DNA from: Chryseobacterium kimseyorum
GTDB taxonomy: Bacteria > Bacteroidota > Bacteroidia > Flavobacteriales > Weeksellaceae
Reading direction: 5' to 3'
NCBI RefSeq assembly: GCF_025971945.1
Contig: NZ_JAPDHW010000010.1
Location: 1 to 64,000 of the forward strand
DNA: 64,000 nucleotides
This document shows positions 38,192 to 47,662 of this stretch, piece after piece (position 1 is the stretch's first letter; each line of letters begins with the position of its first letter). The notes beneath the pieces are model-generated. The model made no database searches and was not told the origin of the DNA. It saw only the letters and a list, made by a program, of their open reading frames with translations. The position numbers and the translations under genes were made by a program.

Positions 38192-40843
38192 ATGAAATTA
38201 TATTTTAACGTCGGCTATCGGACAAGAGCTGGTGAAAATCTGCAGTTGGTGATTAGCGAAAATGGCAATGATTCTAAAATTCACGCCATGTTTTATACGG
38301 AAGACGGCTTTTGGAAATGTGAAGTCGATTATTTTTCAAAATCAGTATCTTATCATTATCAGCTTGTTAACGATAACAATATTGTGTTAAGACAGGAATT
38401 TGTTTCGCATCAGTTGAATTTTCCGCATAATTATAAAGAGTTTTTGATTTTTGATCAGTGGAACAGCAAGAACTTCCCTGAGAATTATCTTAACAACAAA
38501 ATATTGTACAATAAACTGAATCGTTTTGTTTCTAAAAAACTTTCTGTACTTAAGAAACATACCCATTTGTTCAGAATTGAAGCACCTTTATATAATCCAA
38601 ACTGGGAAATTGTTTTATTTGGAAACGCTGCATCTTTAGGAAATTGGGATTCCGGTAAGGCAGTACATCTTAGTCAGACTGATTTTGGTATTTGGGAAAC
38701 GTCTGTAGAAATTTCTGAAAATCACCTGATTCACTACAAATATGCAATTTTTGATAAAGTTTCAGGAAAAGTATTTGATGTTGAGAGTGGCGAGAACAGA
38801 TATACAATTCCCAATCTTCAGAAAGATGTTCTGCAAATTTCAGCAGATCATTATTTTAAATTTAAATCTTACCAAATGTACCACGATGCCGGCGTTGCGG
38901 TTCCGGTTTTTTCGCTTCGAAGTGAAGACGGTTTCGGTGTAGGTGAATTTTCAGATTTAAAAAAGCTTGCTGACTGGGCGGATCAAACTTCGCTGGGCAT
39001 TATTCAAATCTTACCGATTAATGATACCACTGCAAACTATTCATGGACGGATTCTTACCCGTACGCAGCGGTTTCTGTTTACGCTTTACATCCACAGTAT
39101 ATCTCAATTCAGAATTTAGATTACCAGTTACCTAAAGAATTAGTTAAAGAATATGATGATGAAAAATCACAGCTGAATTCGCTTGAATCAATTGATTACG
39201 AAAAGATGATTTCCTCAAAATGGAAATATCTGAAAGCAGTTTTCAATCTTCAAAAAGAAAAAATATATAAAGACAGAAACTTTAAAAAGTTTATAAAAGA
39301 TAATGAAACCTGGCTTTTACCTTATTCTGCTTTCTGTGTTTTAAGAGATAAATATAAAACTCCGAATTTCAACGATTGGAAAACTCACAAAAAGTATATT
39401 TCGGGAAAGATTGCTCCTTTTTTCTCAGCAAAAGGGAAGGATTATGATTCTTCAATGCTTCATGCCTGGGTGCAGTTTGAGTTACATAAGCAATTAAAGG
39501 ATGCCGTCGACTATATTCATAGTTTAGGGGTTTCTTTAAAAGGCGATTTGCCAATTGGAATTTACAGGCACTCTGTAGAAGCATGGACGGAGCCCGAATT
39601 ATTCGGAATGGATTTTCAGGCTGGTGCACCACCGGATCAGTTTACAGACTTAGGGCAGAACTGGGAGTTTCCAACGTATAACTGGGAAGCTATGAAAGCA
39701 GACGATTACCAGTGGTGGAAAAACAGATTCAAAGCTTTGGAGCAATATTTTGATGCGATGAGAATTGATCATATTCTAGGATTTTTCAGAATCTGGAGAA
39801 TGCCAGTTTCAGCAACGCAGGGGATTTTAGGATATTTTTATCCTGCGATTCCTGTTGTTTTGGAAGAATTTAATGCAAGACATATTCCTTTTAATTTTGA
39901 CAGATATTGCAAACCGTTTATTAATGATATGATTCTATGGAATTATTTCGGAGAGCAAAGTAATAAGGCATTAGATTTTTTAAATAATAATTTAGATGGG
40001 ACATATACTTTTAAGGAAGAATTTGATACCCAAAGAAAATTGTCTGACCACTTCAAGAAAAAACCTGCAGGTTCTATAGAAGATCAGTTGATAGCTCTAT
40101 GTGCTGATGTTTTGTTTTTGACGGAAGAACGGGACGGGCAGACTGTTTATCATCCGAGGTTTAATGCTTTCAAAACCGAATCGTACAAATATCTTTCAGA
40201 TTGGGAAAAGAAATCGATCTACGAACTGTATAATGATTATTTCTTCAAGAGACAGGATTACCTCTGGAAAGAAAAAGCAATGGAGAAACTTCCTGTTATT
40301 TTAAACGCGACAAAAATGTTGATCTGTGGGGAAGATTTAGGAATGGTTCCTGACTGTGTTCCTGACGTGATGGACGAACTGGCGATTGTAGCTTTGAAAG
40401 TTCAGAGAATGCCATCAGAACAGATTCCTTTCTATAATCCTAAAAATGCCGGATATATGAACGTTGTGACAGCTTCGTCACATGATAGTTCAACACTGCG
40501 ACAATGGTGGAAGGAAGATGACGAGTTAACTCAGAGGTTCTATAATCAACAGTTGACGCAGTATGGTAAAGCTCCCGAAGAGTTGGAGCCTCACTTGGCG
40601 GAAATTATTATGAAACAGCATTTGTACAATGATTCGATGCTTGCCATTTTCCCTTTGCAGGAATTCCTAGCTACCGATTATAATCTGGCAAATCCTAACA
40701 TGGACAATGAAAGAATTAATAATCCTGCAGTGTTTCCGCATTATTGGCGATACAGAATGCATTTAAATGTTGAAAATTTAAAAGAAAATACAAGTTTTAA
40801 TCAAAAAATTTCAGATTGGGTCAAAGACAGTGGTCGCGCTTAA
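38192..40843 (+). CDS. malQ: 4-alpha-glucanotransferase with two starch-binding domains
   Basis: GH77 amylomaltase, transferring glucan chains during maltodextrin use, 883 residues, cytoplasmic (no signal peptide). The N-terminal part holds two CBM20-like starch-binding modules (about 1-110 and 130-240, the second with NPNWEIVLFGNAASLGNWD). This is the plant DPE2-like arrangement. The catalytic part has the nucleophile Asp526 in MRIDHILGFFR, the acid/base Glu714 in CGEDLGMVPDCVP and Asp765 in SSHDSSTLRQWW. It has its own promoter. With the amylase at 970 and the GH63-like enzyme it suggests alpha-glucan use. Confidence 0.93.
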   Translation: MKLYFNVGYRTRAGENLQLVISENGNDSKIHAMFYTEDGFWKCEVDYFSKSVSYHYQLVNDNNIVLRQEFVSHQLNFPHNYKEFLIFDQWNSKNFPENYLNNKILYNKLNRFVSKKLSVLKKHTHLFRIEAPLYNPNWEIVLFGNAASLGNWDSGKAVHLSQTDFGIWETSVEISENHLIHYKYAIFDKVSGKVFDVESGENRYTIPNLQKDVLQISADHYFKFKSYQMYHDAGVAVPVFSLRSEDGFGVGEFSDLKKLADWADQTSLGIIQILPINDTTANYSWTDSYPYAAVSVYALHPQYISIQNLDYQLPKELVKEYDDEKSQLNSLESIDYEKMISSKWKYLKAVFNLQKEKIYKDRNFKKFIKDNETWLLPYSAFCVLRDKYKTPNFNDWKTHKKYISGKIAPFFSAKGKDYDSSMLHAWVQFELHKQLKDAVDYIHSLGVSLKGDLPIGIYRHSVEAWTEPELFGMDFQAGAPPDQFTDLGQNWEFPTYNWEAMKADDYQWWKNRFKALEQYFDAMRIDHILGFFRIWRMPVSATQGILGYFYPAIPVVLEEFNARHIPFNFDRYCKPFINDMILWNYFGEQSNKALDFLNNNLDGTYTFKEEFDTQRKLSDHFKKKPAGSIEDQLIALCADVLFLTEERDGQTVYHPRFNAFKTESYKYLSDWEKKSIYELYNDYFFKRQDYLWKEKAMEKLPVILNATKMLICGEDLGMVPDCVPDVMDELAIVALKVQRMPSEQIPFYNPKNAGYMNVVTASSHDSSTLRQWWKEDDELTQRFYNQQLTQYGKAPEELEPHLAEIIMKQHLYNDSMLAIFPLQEFLATDYNLANPNMDNERINNPAVFPHYWRYRMHLNVENLKENTSFNQKISDWVKDSGRA

Positions 40844-40886
40844 TAAAAATAATAATACTGATTATCAATTGATTAATATTATTTAT

Positions 40887-40925
40887 AAAAGAAGTTTTAC
40901 TTTCGGGTTTAACTTCTTTTTTTTC
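40887..40925 (+). terminator. Terminator of the glucanotransferase gene
   Basis: AAAAGAAGTT (40887-40896) pairs with AACTTCTTTT (40911-40920) across a 14-base loop, followed by a TTTTTC tract. Confidence 0.8.
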
Positions 40926-40986
40926 TTTACATCAAAAAGACAAGAATGAAAGTTCTGCTATATTTAACCAATTAATGATTATAGAA

Positions 40987-41988
40987 ATGAAAAAAATACT
41001 TTTGGGATTTGCTTTGACTTTAGCGACTTTGTCGTTTGCTCAGCAATATCCAAACAACGGATACAATGATGGCTATGGAGATAATGACGGATATTACTCT
41101 GATCAGGATGATGAAAATTATTTTCCGGATGACTATTATTACAACTATCCTCAGGATTATTATCCTCAAGATTATTATCAAAGTCAGTACGGCGATTACA
41201 GAAATAGTATTGTCAATATCAACTGGAATGTCTTTTTTCAGCAAAACAGATTAAACCGTTGGCAAATCGACCAGATTTTATATCTGAACAATCTGTACTC
41301 AAGCTTTTCTAACTGGAATAATTTCTACAGATATAACCCAGACAGATGGTATTATGACAGATTCTATGCAATGGAAAGAATTTTAGGACCAAGAGTATTT
41401 GTTGTTTTCCAAAACAATTATTACCACAGACAAAGTCCGATTGCGTATTTCCAAAACTACAGAAGAACTTACTATACACCGAGATTTAGAGTAATGCCGA
41501 GATACCGAAATGTAAATATCAATGTGTACAGAGTAGATAGAAGTAGCTTCAGAAGAAATGACAATCCAACTTTAAATGTGGTTAGAAATTCTGGCTTTAG
41601 AAACGGGAATAATAATTCTGGTGGATTCCGAAGTCAAAATGGAGTGAGAGGCAATAACGGAAATGGTGGAGGATTTAGAAGTTCTGATAATGGAGTTAGA
41701 AATAATAACGGTGGAGTGCGTGAGAATAACGGAAATAATGGTGTAAGAGGAAGTGGAAATTCAGGAGGATTCAGAAATAACAGAAATGCTGAAGCAAGTG
41801 CACCGAGAGTTGCTACTCCAACTCCAAGATCTGAAAATGGAGGAACAAGAGGAAATGGAGGCTTCAGATCTCAGCAAAGAAATGAAAGTTCAAGTCCGAG
41901 AATTCAAAACAGTTCACCGAGACAGGAAAATAAAAGAGGTGAGGGAAGAAGCGCTGGTGGATTTAGAAACAGCTTAGTAAAAAATTAG
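40987..41988 (+). CDS. Secreted low-complexity Asn/Arg/Gly-rich protein
   Basis: No known family. The 333-residue protein begins with a signal peptide (cleavage at LSFAQ, about residue 19). A Tyr/Asp/Asn-rich segment follows with repeated DYYPQ motifs. A middle stretch (about 70-180) is rich in Tyr, Phe, Asn and Arg and has a hydrophobic-aromatic pattern. The C-terminal half consists almost only of Gly, Asn, Arg, Phe and Ser in units such as GGFRS and NNGVR. Such sequences form flexible or phase-separating regions. The ATG at 40987 is chosen over one at 40975 because it begins the signal peptide. A terminator follows. Confidence 0.75.
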   Translation: MKKILLGFALTLATLSFAQQYPNNGYNDGYGDNDGYYSDQDDENYFPDDYYYNYPQDYYPQDYYQSQYGDYRNSIVNINWNVFFQQNRLNRWQIDQILYLNNLYSSFSNWNNFYRYNPDRWYYDRFYAMERILGPRVFVVFQNNYYHRQSPIAYFQNYRRTYYTPRFRVMPRYRNVNINVYRVDRSSFRRNDNPTLNVVRNSGFRNGNNNSGGFRSQNGVRGNNGNGGGFRSSDNGVRNNNGGVRENNGNNGVRGSGNSGGFRNNRNAEASAPRVATPTPRSENGGTRGNGGFRSQQRNESSSPRIQNSSPRQENKRGEGRSAGGFRNSLVKN

Positions 41989-42016
41989 TTTTCATATATT
42001 ATATTTGAGTGGTGTG

Positions 42017-42050
42017 GAGATCAGGTTTTATTGCCTGATCTCTTTTTATT
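42017..42050 (+). terminator. Terminator of the low-complexity gene
   Basis: GAGATCAGG (42017-42025) pairs with CCTGATCTC (42034-42042), with an 8-base loop and TTTTTATT after it. Confidence 0.92.
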
Positions 42051-42109
42051 TAATAAAAATTATAAAAATATTAATAGTAAAGTTTAACATTTTTTATGAA
42101 TTTCGTATT

Positions 42110-42117
42110 TAACTTTG
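42110..42117 (+). promoter_or_regulatory. Candidate -7 box of the Spy-like gene
   Basis: TAACTTTG is an exact TAnnTTTG match 54 bases before the ATG. No TTG is found at the -33 position. Confidence 0.5.
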
Positions 42118-42171
42118 CTTAAAATTACCTATCCAATAGATATAAGAAACCAATTAATTAATTTAAAACAA

Positions 42172-42633
42172 ATGAAAAAATTAGTATTAGCAATAGCGTT
42201 TATCGGAATGGGAAGTTTTGCAATGGCTCAACAGGTTCCTCAGGATAAAAAAGTAAACAGAGAGGAAATGAAGCAGAAAATGCAGCAGAAGGAACAGGAA
42301 AGGATGGCTGAGATGCAGAAAGAACTTAATTTGAACCAAAGTCAGGTTGCTCAGATTAAAGGTCTTCATGAAAAGAGAAAAGCAGAAATGAAGAATGACT
42401 TTGAAAAAAACAAAGAACAGCGACAAGCAAAGATGGAACAGATGAAAGCGAAAAGACAGCAGATGGATAATGATATGAAGAAGATTCTATCGCCGGAACA
42501 ATATGATAAATGGCAAGCCGGTAAAAAAGCAAAAATGGAAGAAAGAAGAGCAATGATGAAAGAAAAAGGTTTTAAAGGCGACAGAAAAATGAGACACGGT
42601 TTGAAGCCGGCAACTCAGCCCCAAGTAAACTGA
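42172..42633 (+). CDS. Spy/CpxP-like periplasmic helical protein (DUF4890-like)
   Basis: Exported protein of 153 residues with a signal peptide ending near SFAMAQQ (residue 20). A strongly helical, Met/Lys/Glu/Gln-rich body follows, with LNLNQSQVAQIKGLHEKR and ILSPEQYDKWQ. These segments resemble the LTxxQ motifs of Spy/CpxP periplasmic chaperones, but the classical LTxxQ sequence is replaced by LNxxQ and LSPEQ. The function is therefore only suggested: holding unfolded envelope proteins. The ATG at 42172 is used; an in-frame ATG at 42115 lies within the promoter. It has its own -7 box and terminator. Confidence 0.78.
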   Translation: MKKLVLAIAFIGMGSFAMAQQVPQDKKVNREEMKQKMQQKEQERMAEMQKELNLNQSQVAQIKGLHEKRKAEMKNDFEKNKEQRQAKMEQMKAKRQQMDNDMKKILSPEQYDKWQAGKKAKMEERRAMMKEKGFKGDRKMRHGLKPATQPQVN

Positions 42634-42665
42634 TAGTTTATAATTTTTGATTTTTTAATGTTATG

Positions 42666-42692
42666 AGGATGGAAGCAATTCCATCCTTTTTT
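42666..42692 (+). terminator. Terminator of the Spy-like gene
   Basis: AGGATGGAA (42666-42674) and TTCCATCCT (42679-42687) form a stem with a GCAA tetraloop, followed by TTTTT. Confidence 0.92.
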
Positions 42693-42748
42693 GTATTCAA
42701 TCTAAATCTAAATTTAGCTTAAAACTTTTCAATTCGCCTTATAATGCG

Positions 42749-42756
42749 TAATTTTG
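42749..42756 (+). promoter_or_regulatory. Candidate -7 box of the ferritin gene
   Basis: TAATTTTG matches TAnnTTTG exactly and lies 16 bases before the ferritin ATG. The upstream TTTC at 42727-42730 is a weak match to -33. Confidence 0.5.
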
Positions 42757-42772
42757 AGTATAAATTTTAATT

Positions 42773-43282
42773 ATGGTAAGCGAAAAAATAGCACAGTTAA
42801 TAAACGAACAAATATCTCACGAGCAATATGCTGCTCAATATTATCTTTCAATGTCTGCATGGTTTTCTGCAAAAGACTTAGACGGAATTGCCAATTACTT
42901 CAGAGTTCAGAGCAAAGAAGAATTGATGCATGCAGATAAAATGTTTGATTATTTGAATGATGTAGGTGGCGAAATTATCGTAGGCGAAATTGCAAAACCA
43001 CCACATGTTTTCGAAAATGCAGTTGATATTTTCGAAAAAGCGTTGGAGCACGAGAAAAAAGTAACCAGAAGCATTTTTAACATTGTAAAAAATGCAAATG
43101 ACGAGGGAGATTTTGCTACAACTTCTTTCTTACAGTGGTTCATCAACGAGCAAGTGGAAGAGGAGGCTAGCGCATCACAGTATGTAACGAAAATCAAAAT
43201 GGTTTGCGACAACCCTTCGGCTTTATATCTTTTTGATCAGGAGTTGGCAAAAAGAGTTTTTGTGGCGGACGCGACAGCTTAA
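42773..43282 (+). CDS. ftnA: Ferritin
   Basis: Non-heme bacterial ferritin storing iron in a 24-subunit shell, 169 residues. The di-iron and third-site ligands match those of E. coli FtnA by number: Glu17, Glu49, Glu50, His53, Glu94, Glu126, Gln127, Glu129 and Glu130. The pattern FINEQVEEE is diagnostic. The protein has no haem-ligand methionine at the bacterioferritin position, so it is FtnA type. It has its own -7 box and lies before a very long palindrome that may be its terminator. Confidence 0.96.
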   Translation: MVSEKIAQLINEQISHEQYAAQYYLSMSAWFSAKDLDGIANYFRVQSKEELMHADKMFDYLNDVGGEIIVGEIAKPPHVFENAVDIFEKALEHEKKVTRSIFNIVKNANDEGDFATTSFLQWFINEQVEEEASASQYVTKIKMVCDNPSALYLFDQELAKRVFVADATA

Positions 43283-43296
43283 TTTAATTTTTTAGC

Positions 43297-43341
43297 ATAA
43301 ACAGTATCGGCGGGGCCAAAGGCCCCGCCGATACTGTTTAT
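43297..43341. terminator. Perfect 21-bp palindrome between convergent genes
   Basis: Bases 43297-43317 (ATAAACAGTATCGGCGGGGC plus C) and 43321-43341 are exact reverse complements with an AAA loop. The stem is G+C-rich in its inner half (GGCGGGGCC). It lies between the ferritin and helicase genes, both ending towards it. It could stop both transcripts; there is no T tract on either side, so classical intrinsic termination is not clear. Confidence 0.6.
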
Positions 43342-43381
43342 ATAAAGTAGAAATGATTCAAATAAATACTGAAAAATTGTT

Positions 43382-46300
43382 CTACAGATAGATCAACTGT
43401 GTTTTCAAAACCTTCATTCCCAAACTTTCAAGCACAATTTTATACGTTTCAATCTGTCTGTCATTCTTTTCAGATTCCTGTCCGGTTTTAAAATCTACGA
43501 TAATGCAACCTTCAGTACCTTTCAGAATACGGTCGGGACGGTAGATTTTGCTGATTCCACGTTCAGAAATCATAATGTCTTTTTCATTAATCACTTCCCA
43601 TTTTTCATCAAAAAATTCCGAATGTTTTGAGATAATTTCTTTTAAATCATTTTCTATTTCTTCCTTTTCTGCCAAAGTAATCTGACCTTCCAGCGTGTAG
43701 CTGTCTAAGACTTTTGCAATGTCTTTTTCGGTATTTATTTTTGATAGAAGTTCGTGCACAAAAATTCCGGTGCGCACTTTTTTATTTCGCTCCTGATAAG
43801 TTTTTGATGGGGTCGCAATTTTTATCGAAGTACTTTTTTCGTACTTATTATTCAGATTTTCAATGTCCTTGGTTTTGTACGTCGACGTTTTGTGTTTGCT
43901 GTGTTTTACCAGCATTTCAGGGGTGGTCTCGTACAAATCAAACTCATCCAGATTTTCGGCGTTTTTCGATTGGATGAAGTCCAGAATTTCAAGATTATTT
44001 GAGGTTTTATTGGCTTTCTGAAGATAGAAGAATAGCTGTTCTACAGGTCTCGTCGTCGCCACATATTGCAGACACAGTCGGTCTACAAAATTTTTATAAG
44101 AATTTATCTGGTTAAATTTCTCAATCTCAGGATCGTACGCTTCAAGATTTTTATTAAACTGATTGATGTTTACAGATTTTAAAGCTTCATCACCATCCGT
44201 ATCAAACCAATTGTTAAACTGGCTGTCCGAATTTTTATTTTCTAAAGGAATAAAAACAACGGGAAACTCAAGTCCTTTTGCTTTATGAATTGTCATAATC
44301 TGAATAGCGTCAATATTTTCAGATGCCTGAATGGTATGTTTTGAAGCCTCCTCATCCCAATATTTCAAAAATTCTTTTGTGCTTGCTCCTGCGTTTTGGG
44401 TGAAGTTGAAAAGCATTTCTAGGAAATTTAATAAGAAATCAGTTTCCTTGTTTTCTACTGCAAATTCGTTGATGTAGTATTCAACAAAATTGTAGAGATT
44501 AAATTTCGGAAAGTTGTCCTGTTTCAGTTTTAGAGCATATTTATTTTGGATAAACTCTGAGATTTCTTCGTGAGAATCGATTGCCAGAATTTCTTTTATT
44601 TCTAAACTGAAATCAGCCATTGTAATTCTTCCTAAACGGTTCAGATAGAACATCAGCATAATCAGATGAGGTTTGTTTTTCGGATTGGTTTCCCATCTGA
44701 AAAACTGAATGACAGCCTGTAAAGTATTTGATAATTCTAAAGTTAATCCTTTATCAGAAATAGTTTTGATATTTGTTGTCTCACCTCGGTAACTGACCTT
44801 CAGATTCCCTAATTTCTGAGAATAGCTGAAAATATCAAAGTTTCCGCGACATAAAATCGTGATGTCTGAAAAACGAAAACCATTATCCAGACATTCCTGA
44901 ATGTCTTTCTGCATTTTTTCAGAAACATCATTGTAGAAATCTTCTTTGGTAAGGTTTTCAATTAAATTGATTTTGACGCGCCCGTCGATTTTAGATTTAG
45001 AATTCTGCTCAGCATCAATTCCGAAAATGTTTTTATGCTCTTCTTCCAAATCTTTTGAATGAAATTGATAGAGCTCATTATTAAACTGAACGATATTTTT
45101 CGCACTTCGCCAATTATCTTTTAAAACCAACAGTTCAGCTTCTTTCGGTGAAATTTCTTTTTTGTTAATAATATCGAGCATCAGTTTACTCTCACCACCA
45201 CGGAAACGGTAAATACTCTGTTTTGGGTCACCCACCAATGTAAACGATGTGTTTTCGGTAGAAACACTGTGATCTCTCAACGGCATGAAATTCTGCCACT
45301 GCAGCTCCGAGGTATCCTGAAATTCATCAAAGAAATAATGCTGAAACTGCGAACCTACTTTTTCATAAATAAATGCAGACGGTTCATTTTTAAGATTTTC
45401 GTTGATGAGAATGTTGAATTTTGAAAGAAGAACCAAGTCATTTTCGTCTTCAATTTTTTTCAGCTCATCCTGAATGTCTTTATTAACTTTCAGAGGAAGT
45501 AATGCTGATAGGATTTTCTCCTTTTTCTGAGTTTCAATAAATAAAAGGATCAACTGCATTCTGTTTGTCAAAAGCGAGTCGAGAATTTCAAAAATCTCTG
45601 CATCTTTATGTTTAGATTTTGTTGCTGCGCCTTTTTGAATATTGTTTAGAGCGCTTTCTTCATTGGCAGGGAAGGGAAATCCGGGTCTTTTTTTGTTGTA
45701 AAAGTCTAAAATTTTAGTAAAAAATCCGCCAATCCCATTTTTACCCTGTGAGAAATCATCAACTTCAATATTTCTTGACTTAAAAAGTTCGACAGATTCG
45801 GTAGCGATTTCTACTGAACGTTTTCTGTTGGCCACAATTTCTTTTCGAAGCGTATTTTTAATGTCTTCGTATTTGCTGTCGTCAAAACTTTTGTTGTTTT
45901 TAAGATGCTCGTAATGAATGTCTTTTACAAATTCTTTTGCCGAATCGTAAAGGTTTTTATTTAAATTAATCCGTTCATTATTCTCAAGACTGTAATCCAC
46001 ATAATCCATAAACGAATTTGAAATGCTGTCGTTTTCGCCTATCTGATCGAGCATTTTGTCGACTGCTTCAATTAGAAATGGTTCTGCATCAATTTCAAGA
46101 TTAAAATTTTTAGCTAAGCCCAATTCATAAGAGAAACTTCGTACCAGCCGCGAATTAAAACGGTCAATTGTCCCGATATTTAATGTTGAATAATTATGAA
46201 GTATATAATCCAACAGCTTTTTTGACCTGTGGTGGAGTTCATCAATCGTGATTTTTACGCCTTCGCTTTCAAAAGCCGTTTGAATATTTTTTAAATCTGC

Positions 46301-46519
46301 ATTCTCAGCATAATTCTGGGCAACAAAATTCCCCAGCCACGATAGAATTCTCTCTTTCATCTCGTTCGCTGCTTTGTTGGTGAAAGTTAAAGCCAAAATA
46401 TTACGGATGGAATGCTGCTGATTGGGATATCTAAGGCAAATCATCAGAAGCCGCTGTACGAGTGCATAGGTTTTTCCTGAACCTGCAGAGGCATTGATGA
46501 CCGTGTAAGAATTATTCAT
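43382..46519 (-). CDS. UvrD-type helicase-nuclease, AddA/RecB-like
   Basis: DNA double-strand break repair helicase-nuclease of the AddA/RecB type, 1045 residues. SF1 helicase motifs are Walker A NASAGSGKT (9-17), Walker B FDEFQDTS, motif III LVGDPKQSIYRFRGGE, motif V MTIHKAKGLEFPVVF and motif VI LQYVATTRP. The C-terminal PD-(D/E)xK nuclease shows RPDRIL, IIVDFKTGQ and QIETYKIVL. I use the ATG at 46519 because it begins MNNSYTVINASAG; the 39-residue extension from 46636 has no similarity. The AddB partner gene is not in the window. It would process ends for recombination. Confidence 0.92.
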   Translation of the reverse strand: MNNSYTVINASAGSGKTYALVQRLLMICLRYPNQQHSIRNILALTFTNKAANEMKERILSWLGNFVAQNYAENADLKNIQTAFESEGVKITIDELHHRSKKLLDYILHNYSTLNIGTIDRFNSRLVRSFSYELGLAKNFNLEIDAEPFLIEAVDKMLDQIGENDSISNSFMDYVDYSLENNERINLNKNLYDSAKEFVKDIHYEHLKNNKSFDDSKYEDIKNTLRKEIVANRKRSVEIATESVELFKSRNIEVDDFSQGKNGIGGFFTKILDFYNKKRPGFPFPANEESALNNIQKGAATKSKHKDAEIFEILDSLLTNRMQLILLFIETQKKEKILSALLPLKVNKDIQDELKKIEDENDLVLLSKFNILINENLKNEPSAFIYEKVGSQFQHYFFDEFQDTSELQWQNFMPLRDHSVSTENTSFTLVGDPKQSIYRFRGGESKLMLDIINKKEISPKEAELLVLKDNWRSAKNIVQFNNELYQFHSKDLEEEHKNIFGIDAEQNSKSKIDGRVKINLIENLTKEDFYNDVSEKMQKDIQECLDNGFRFSDITILCRGNFDIFSYSQKLGNLKVSYRGETTNIKTISDKGLTLELSNTLQAVIQFFRWETNPKNKPHLIMLMFYLNRLGRITMADFSLEIKEILAIDSHEEISEFIQNKYALKLKQDNFPKFNLYNFVEYYINEFAVENKETDFLLNFLEMLFNFTQNAGASTKEFLKYWDEEASKHTIQASENIDAIQIMTIHKAKGLEFPVVFIPLENKNSDSQFNNWFDTDGDEALKSVNINQFNKNLEAYDPEIEKFNQINSYKNFVDRLCLQYVATTRPVEQLFFYLQKANKTSNNLEILDFIQSKNAENLDEFDLYETTPEMLVKHSKHKTSTYKTKDIENLNNKYEKSTSIKIATPSKTYQERNKKVRTGIFVHELLSKINTEKDIAKVLDSYTLEGQITLAEKEEIENDLKEIISKHSEFFDEKWEVINEKDIMISERGISKIYRPDRILKGTEGCIIVDFKTGQESEKNDRQIETYKIVLESLGMKVLKTQLIYL

Positions 46520-46886
46520 ATTTAAAGAGATTGATTCATTGTTCGAAACAAAAATAGTAGAATTTATTTCTACCGTAAAAGTGTAAAGTATTACAAAAAT
46601 TGATAAATGATGATCTGAGAAATTTACATTTTGCAAACTTTTAAATATCTAAATGTGACATCAAAATCTTTTGTCTCTTTTGGAGTTAAAAAATTTGCAG
46701 TCAGATAAATGCCATGTAACTATGATATTGAATCTGCAATTTAATTAAAATTTTAACAATTTGAGAATGGTTTTTAACAGTTTCAAAAAGAAAAATTCCA
46801 AAAAAAATACTAAAAGCGTTAACGGTGGTTAAACTTCTGAATTACAGTAAAAATTACTTTAGTTTTGCTCAATAAAACAATAGTCT
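46520..46886. other. Intergenic region between helicase and paralogue cluster
   Basis: This 367-base divergent interval is AT-rich and has no open frame or repeat of note. CAAAAATA at 46549-46556 reads TATTTTTG on the minus strand and may be the -7 box of the helicase gene. TAGTTTTG at 46860-46867 is an exact -7 match for the plus-strand cluster. Both lack a clear -33 TTG. Confidence 0.55.
46860..46867 (+). promoter_or_regulatory. Candidate -7 box of the four-paralogue cluster
   Basis: TAGTTTTG matches TAnnTTTG and lies 19 bases before the GTG start at 46887. It is probably the promoter for all four downstream genes, which are spaced 29, 0 and -4 bases apart. Confidence 0.5.
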
Positions 46887-47633
46887 GTGAAATTAAAATT
46901 ACTCTTTATTTTATCCTTATTTTTCTTCGTCAGTACCAATGCCCAGGAGTATATTTTTGGGAAGGTGACTTCTGAAGATAATTTGGAAATGATTGACGTT
47001 ACTGTAATTAATATCCGGACGGATGAAAGGGTCACCACCAATCGCGACGGACATTTTATGATTTCCGGAAGGCAGGGAGATAATCTGCGTTTTATAAAAA
47101 TCGGCTATGACCGCGTAAATACCAATGTTACCAAAGATAATATTGATTCTCCCATCAATATCAAACTGATCAGAAGTGCACAGCTGATTGATGAAGTTGA
47201 AATCAAAAAATCTTTGACCGGCGATCTGAAAATCGACACCAAAACTTTAAATCCACCCAAAAAGGTTGAAAAACTGAAAAAGGACTTAGCGGTCTATATT
47301 AAGCAGAAATCTGATCCTAGAATACTTGCTGCAAAGCCGGGTGAATTCGTACAGCCAAAAGGTCAGGGCTTTGCTATTGGGAAAGTGAAAGATAAATGGG
47401 ATGATGTTGATTTTATGAATTATTTGGTGACAGCTCTTGGTTATCAGTATTTTAATGATTTAAAAATAGAAAATTCTCAGGTTCAGCATTTCATCAGCTA
47501 TGTAATTGCAGGAGGTTTTGAACGGAGAAGTATTTTAAAATACGGTTTTGTAAGCGATGCAGATCTGATGAGGTTTCAGCGGGCTGTTTTATCCAGAATT
47601 TCCGCTTACAAAGCACCACAAACGCAAAAGTAA
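46887..47633 (+). CDS. Exported transthyretin-like (CarboxypepD_reg) protein, paralogue 1
   Basis: Protein of 248 residues with GTG start, signal peptide (cleavage at STNAQ, about residue 19) and an N-terminal carboxypeptidase-regulatory-like beta-sandwich (about 22-95). That domain carries the pattern IFGKVTSEDN and DGHFMISG. After it come a short VEI strand and the shared motif TGDLKIDTKTLNPPKKVEKL near 110. The C-terminal half is helical with no known fold. It is the first of four paralogues; the others are 47663-48421, 48422-49225 and 49222-50031. This copy is the most divergent. Function is unknown. In Bacteroidota this domain usually precedes TonB-dependent receptors, which are absent here. 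Confidence 0.72.
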   Translation: MKLKLLFILSLFFFVSTNAQEYIFGKVTSEDNLEMIDVTVINIRTDERVTTNRDGHFMISGRQGDNLRFIKIGYDRVNTNVTKDNIDSPINIKLIRSAQLIDEVEIKKSLTGDLKIDTKTLNPPKKVEKLKKDLAVYIKQKSDPRILAAKPGEFVQPKGQGFAIGKVKDKWDDVDFMNYLVTALGYQYFNDLKIENSQVQHFISYVIAGGFERRSILKYGFVSDADLMRFQRAVLSRISAYKAPQTQK

Positions 47634-47662
47634 AAAAACACAAATGATAAAAAAGAATTTCG

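Noticed and set aside
41020..41254. Ile-rich overlapping frames within the low-complexity protein gene
   Set aside because: They result from the A/T-rich Tyr/Asn codons of the real gene read in other frames.
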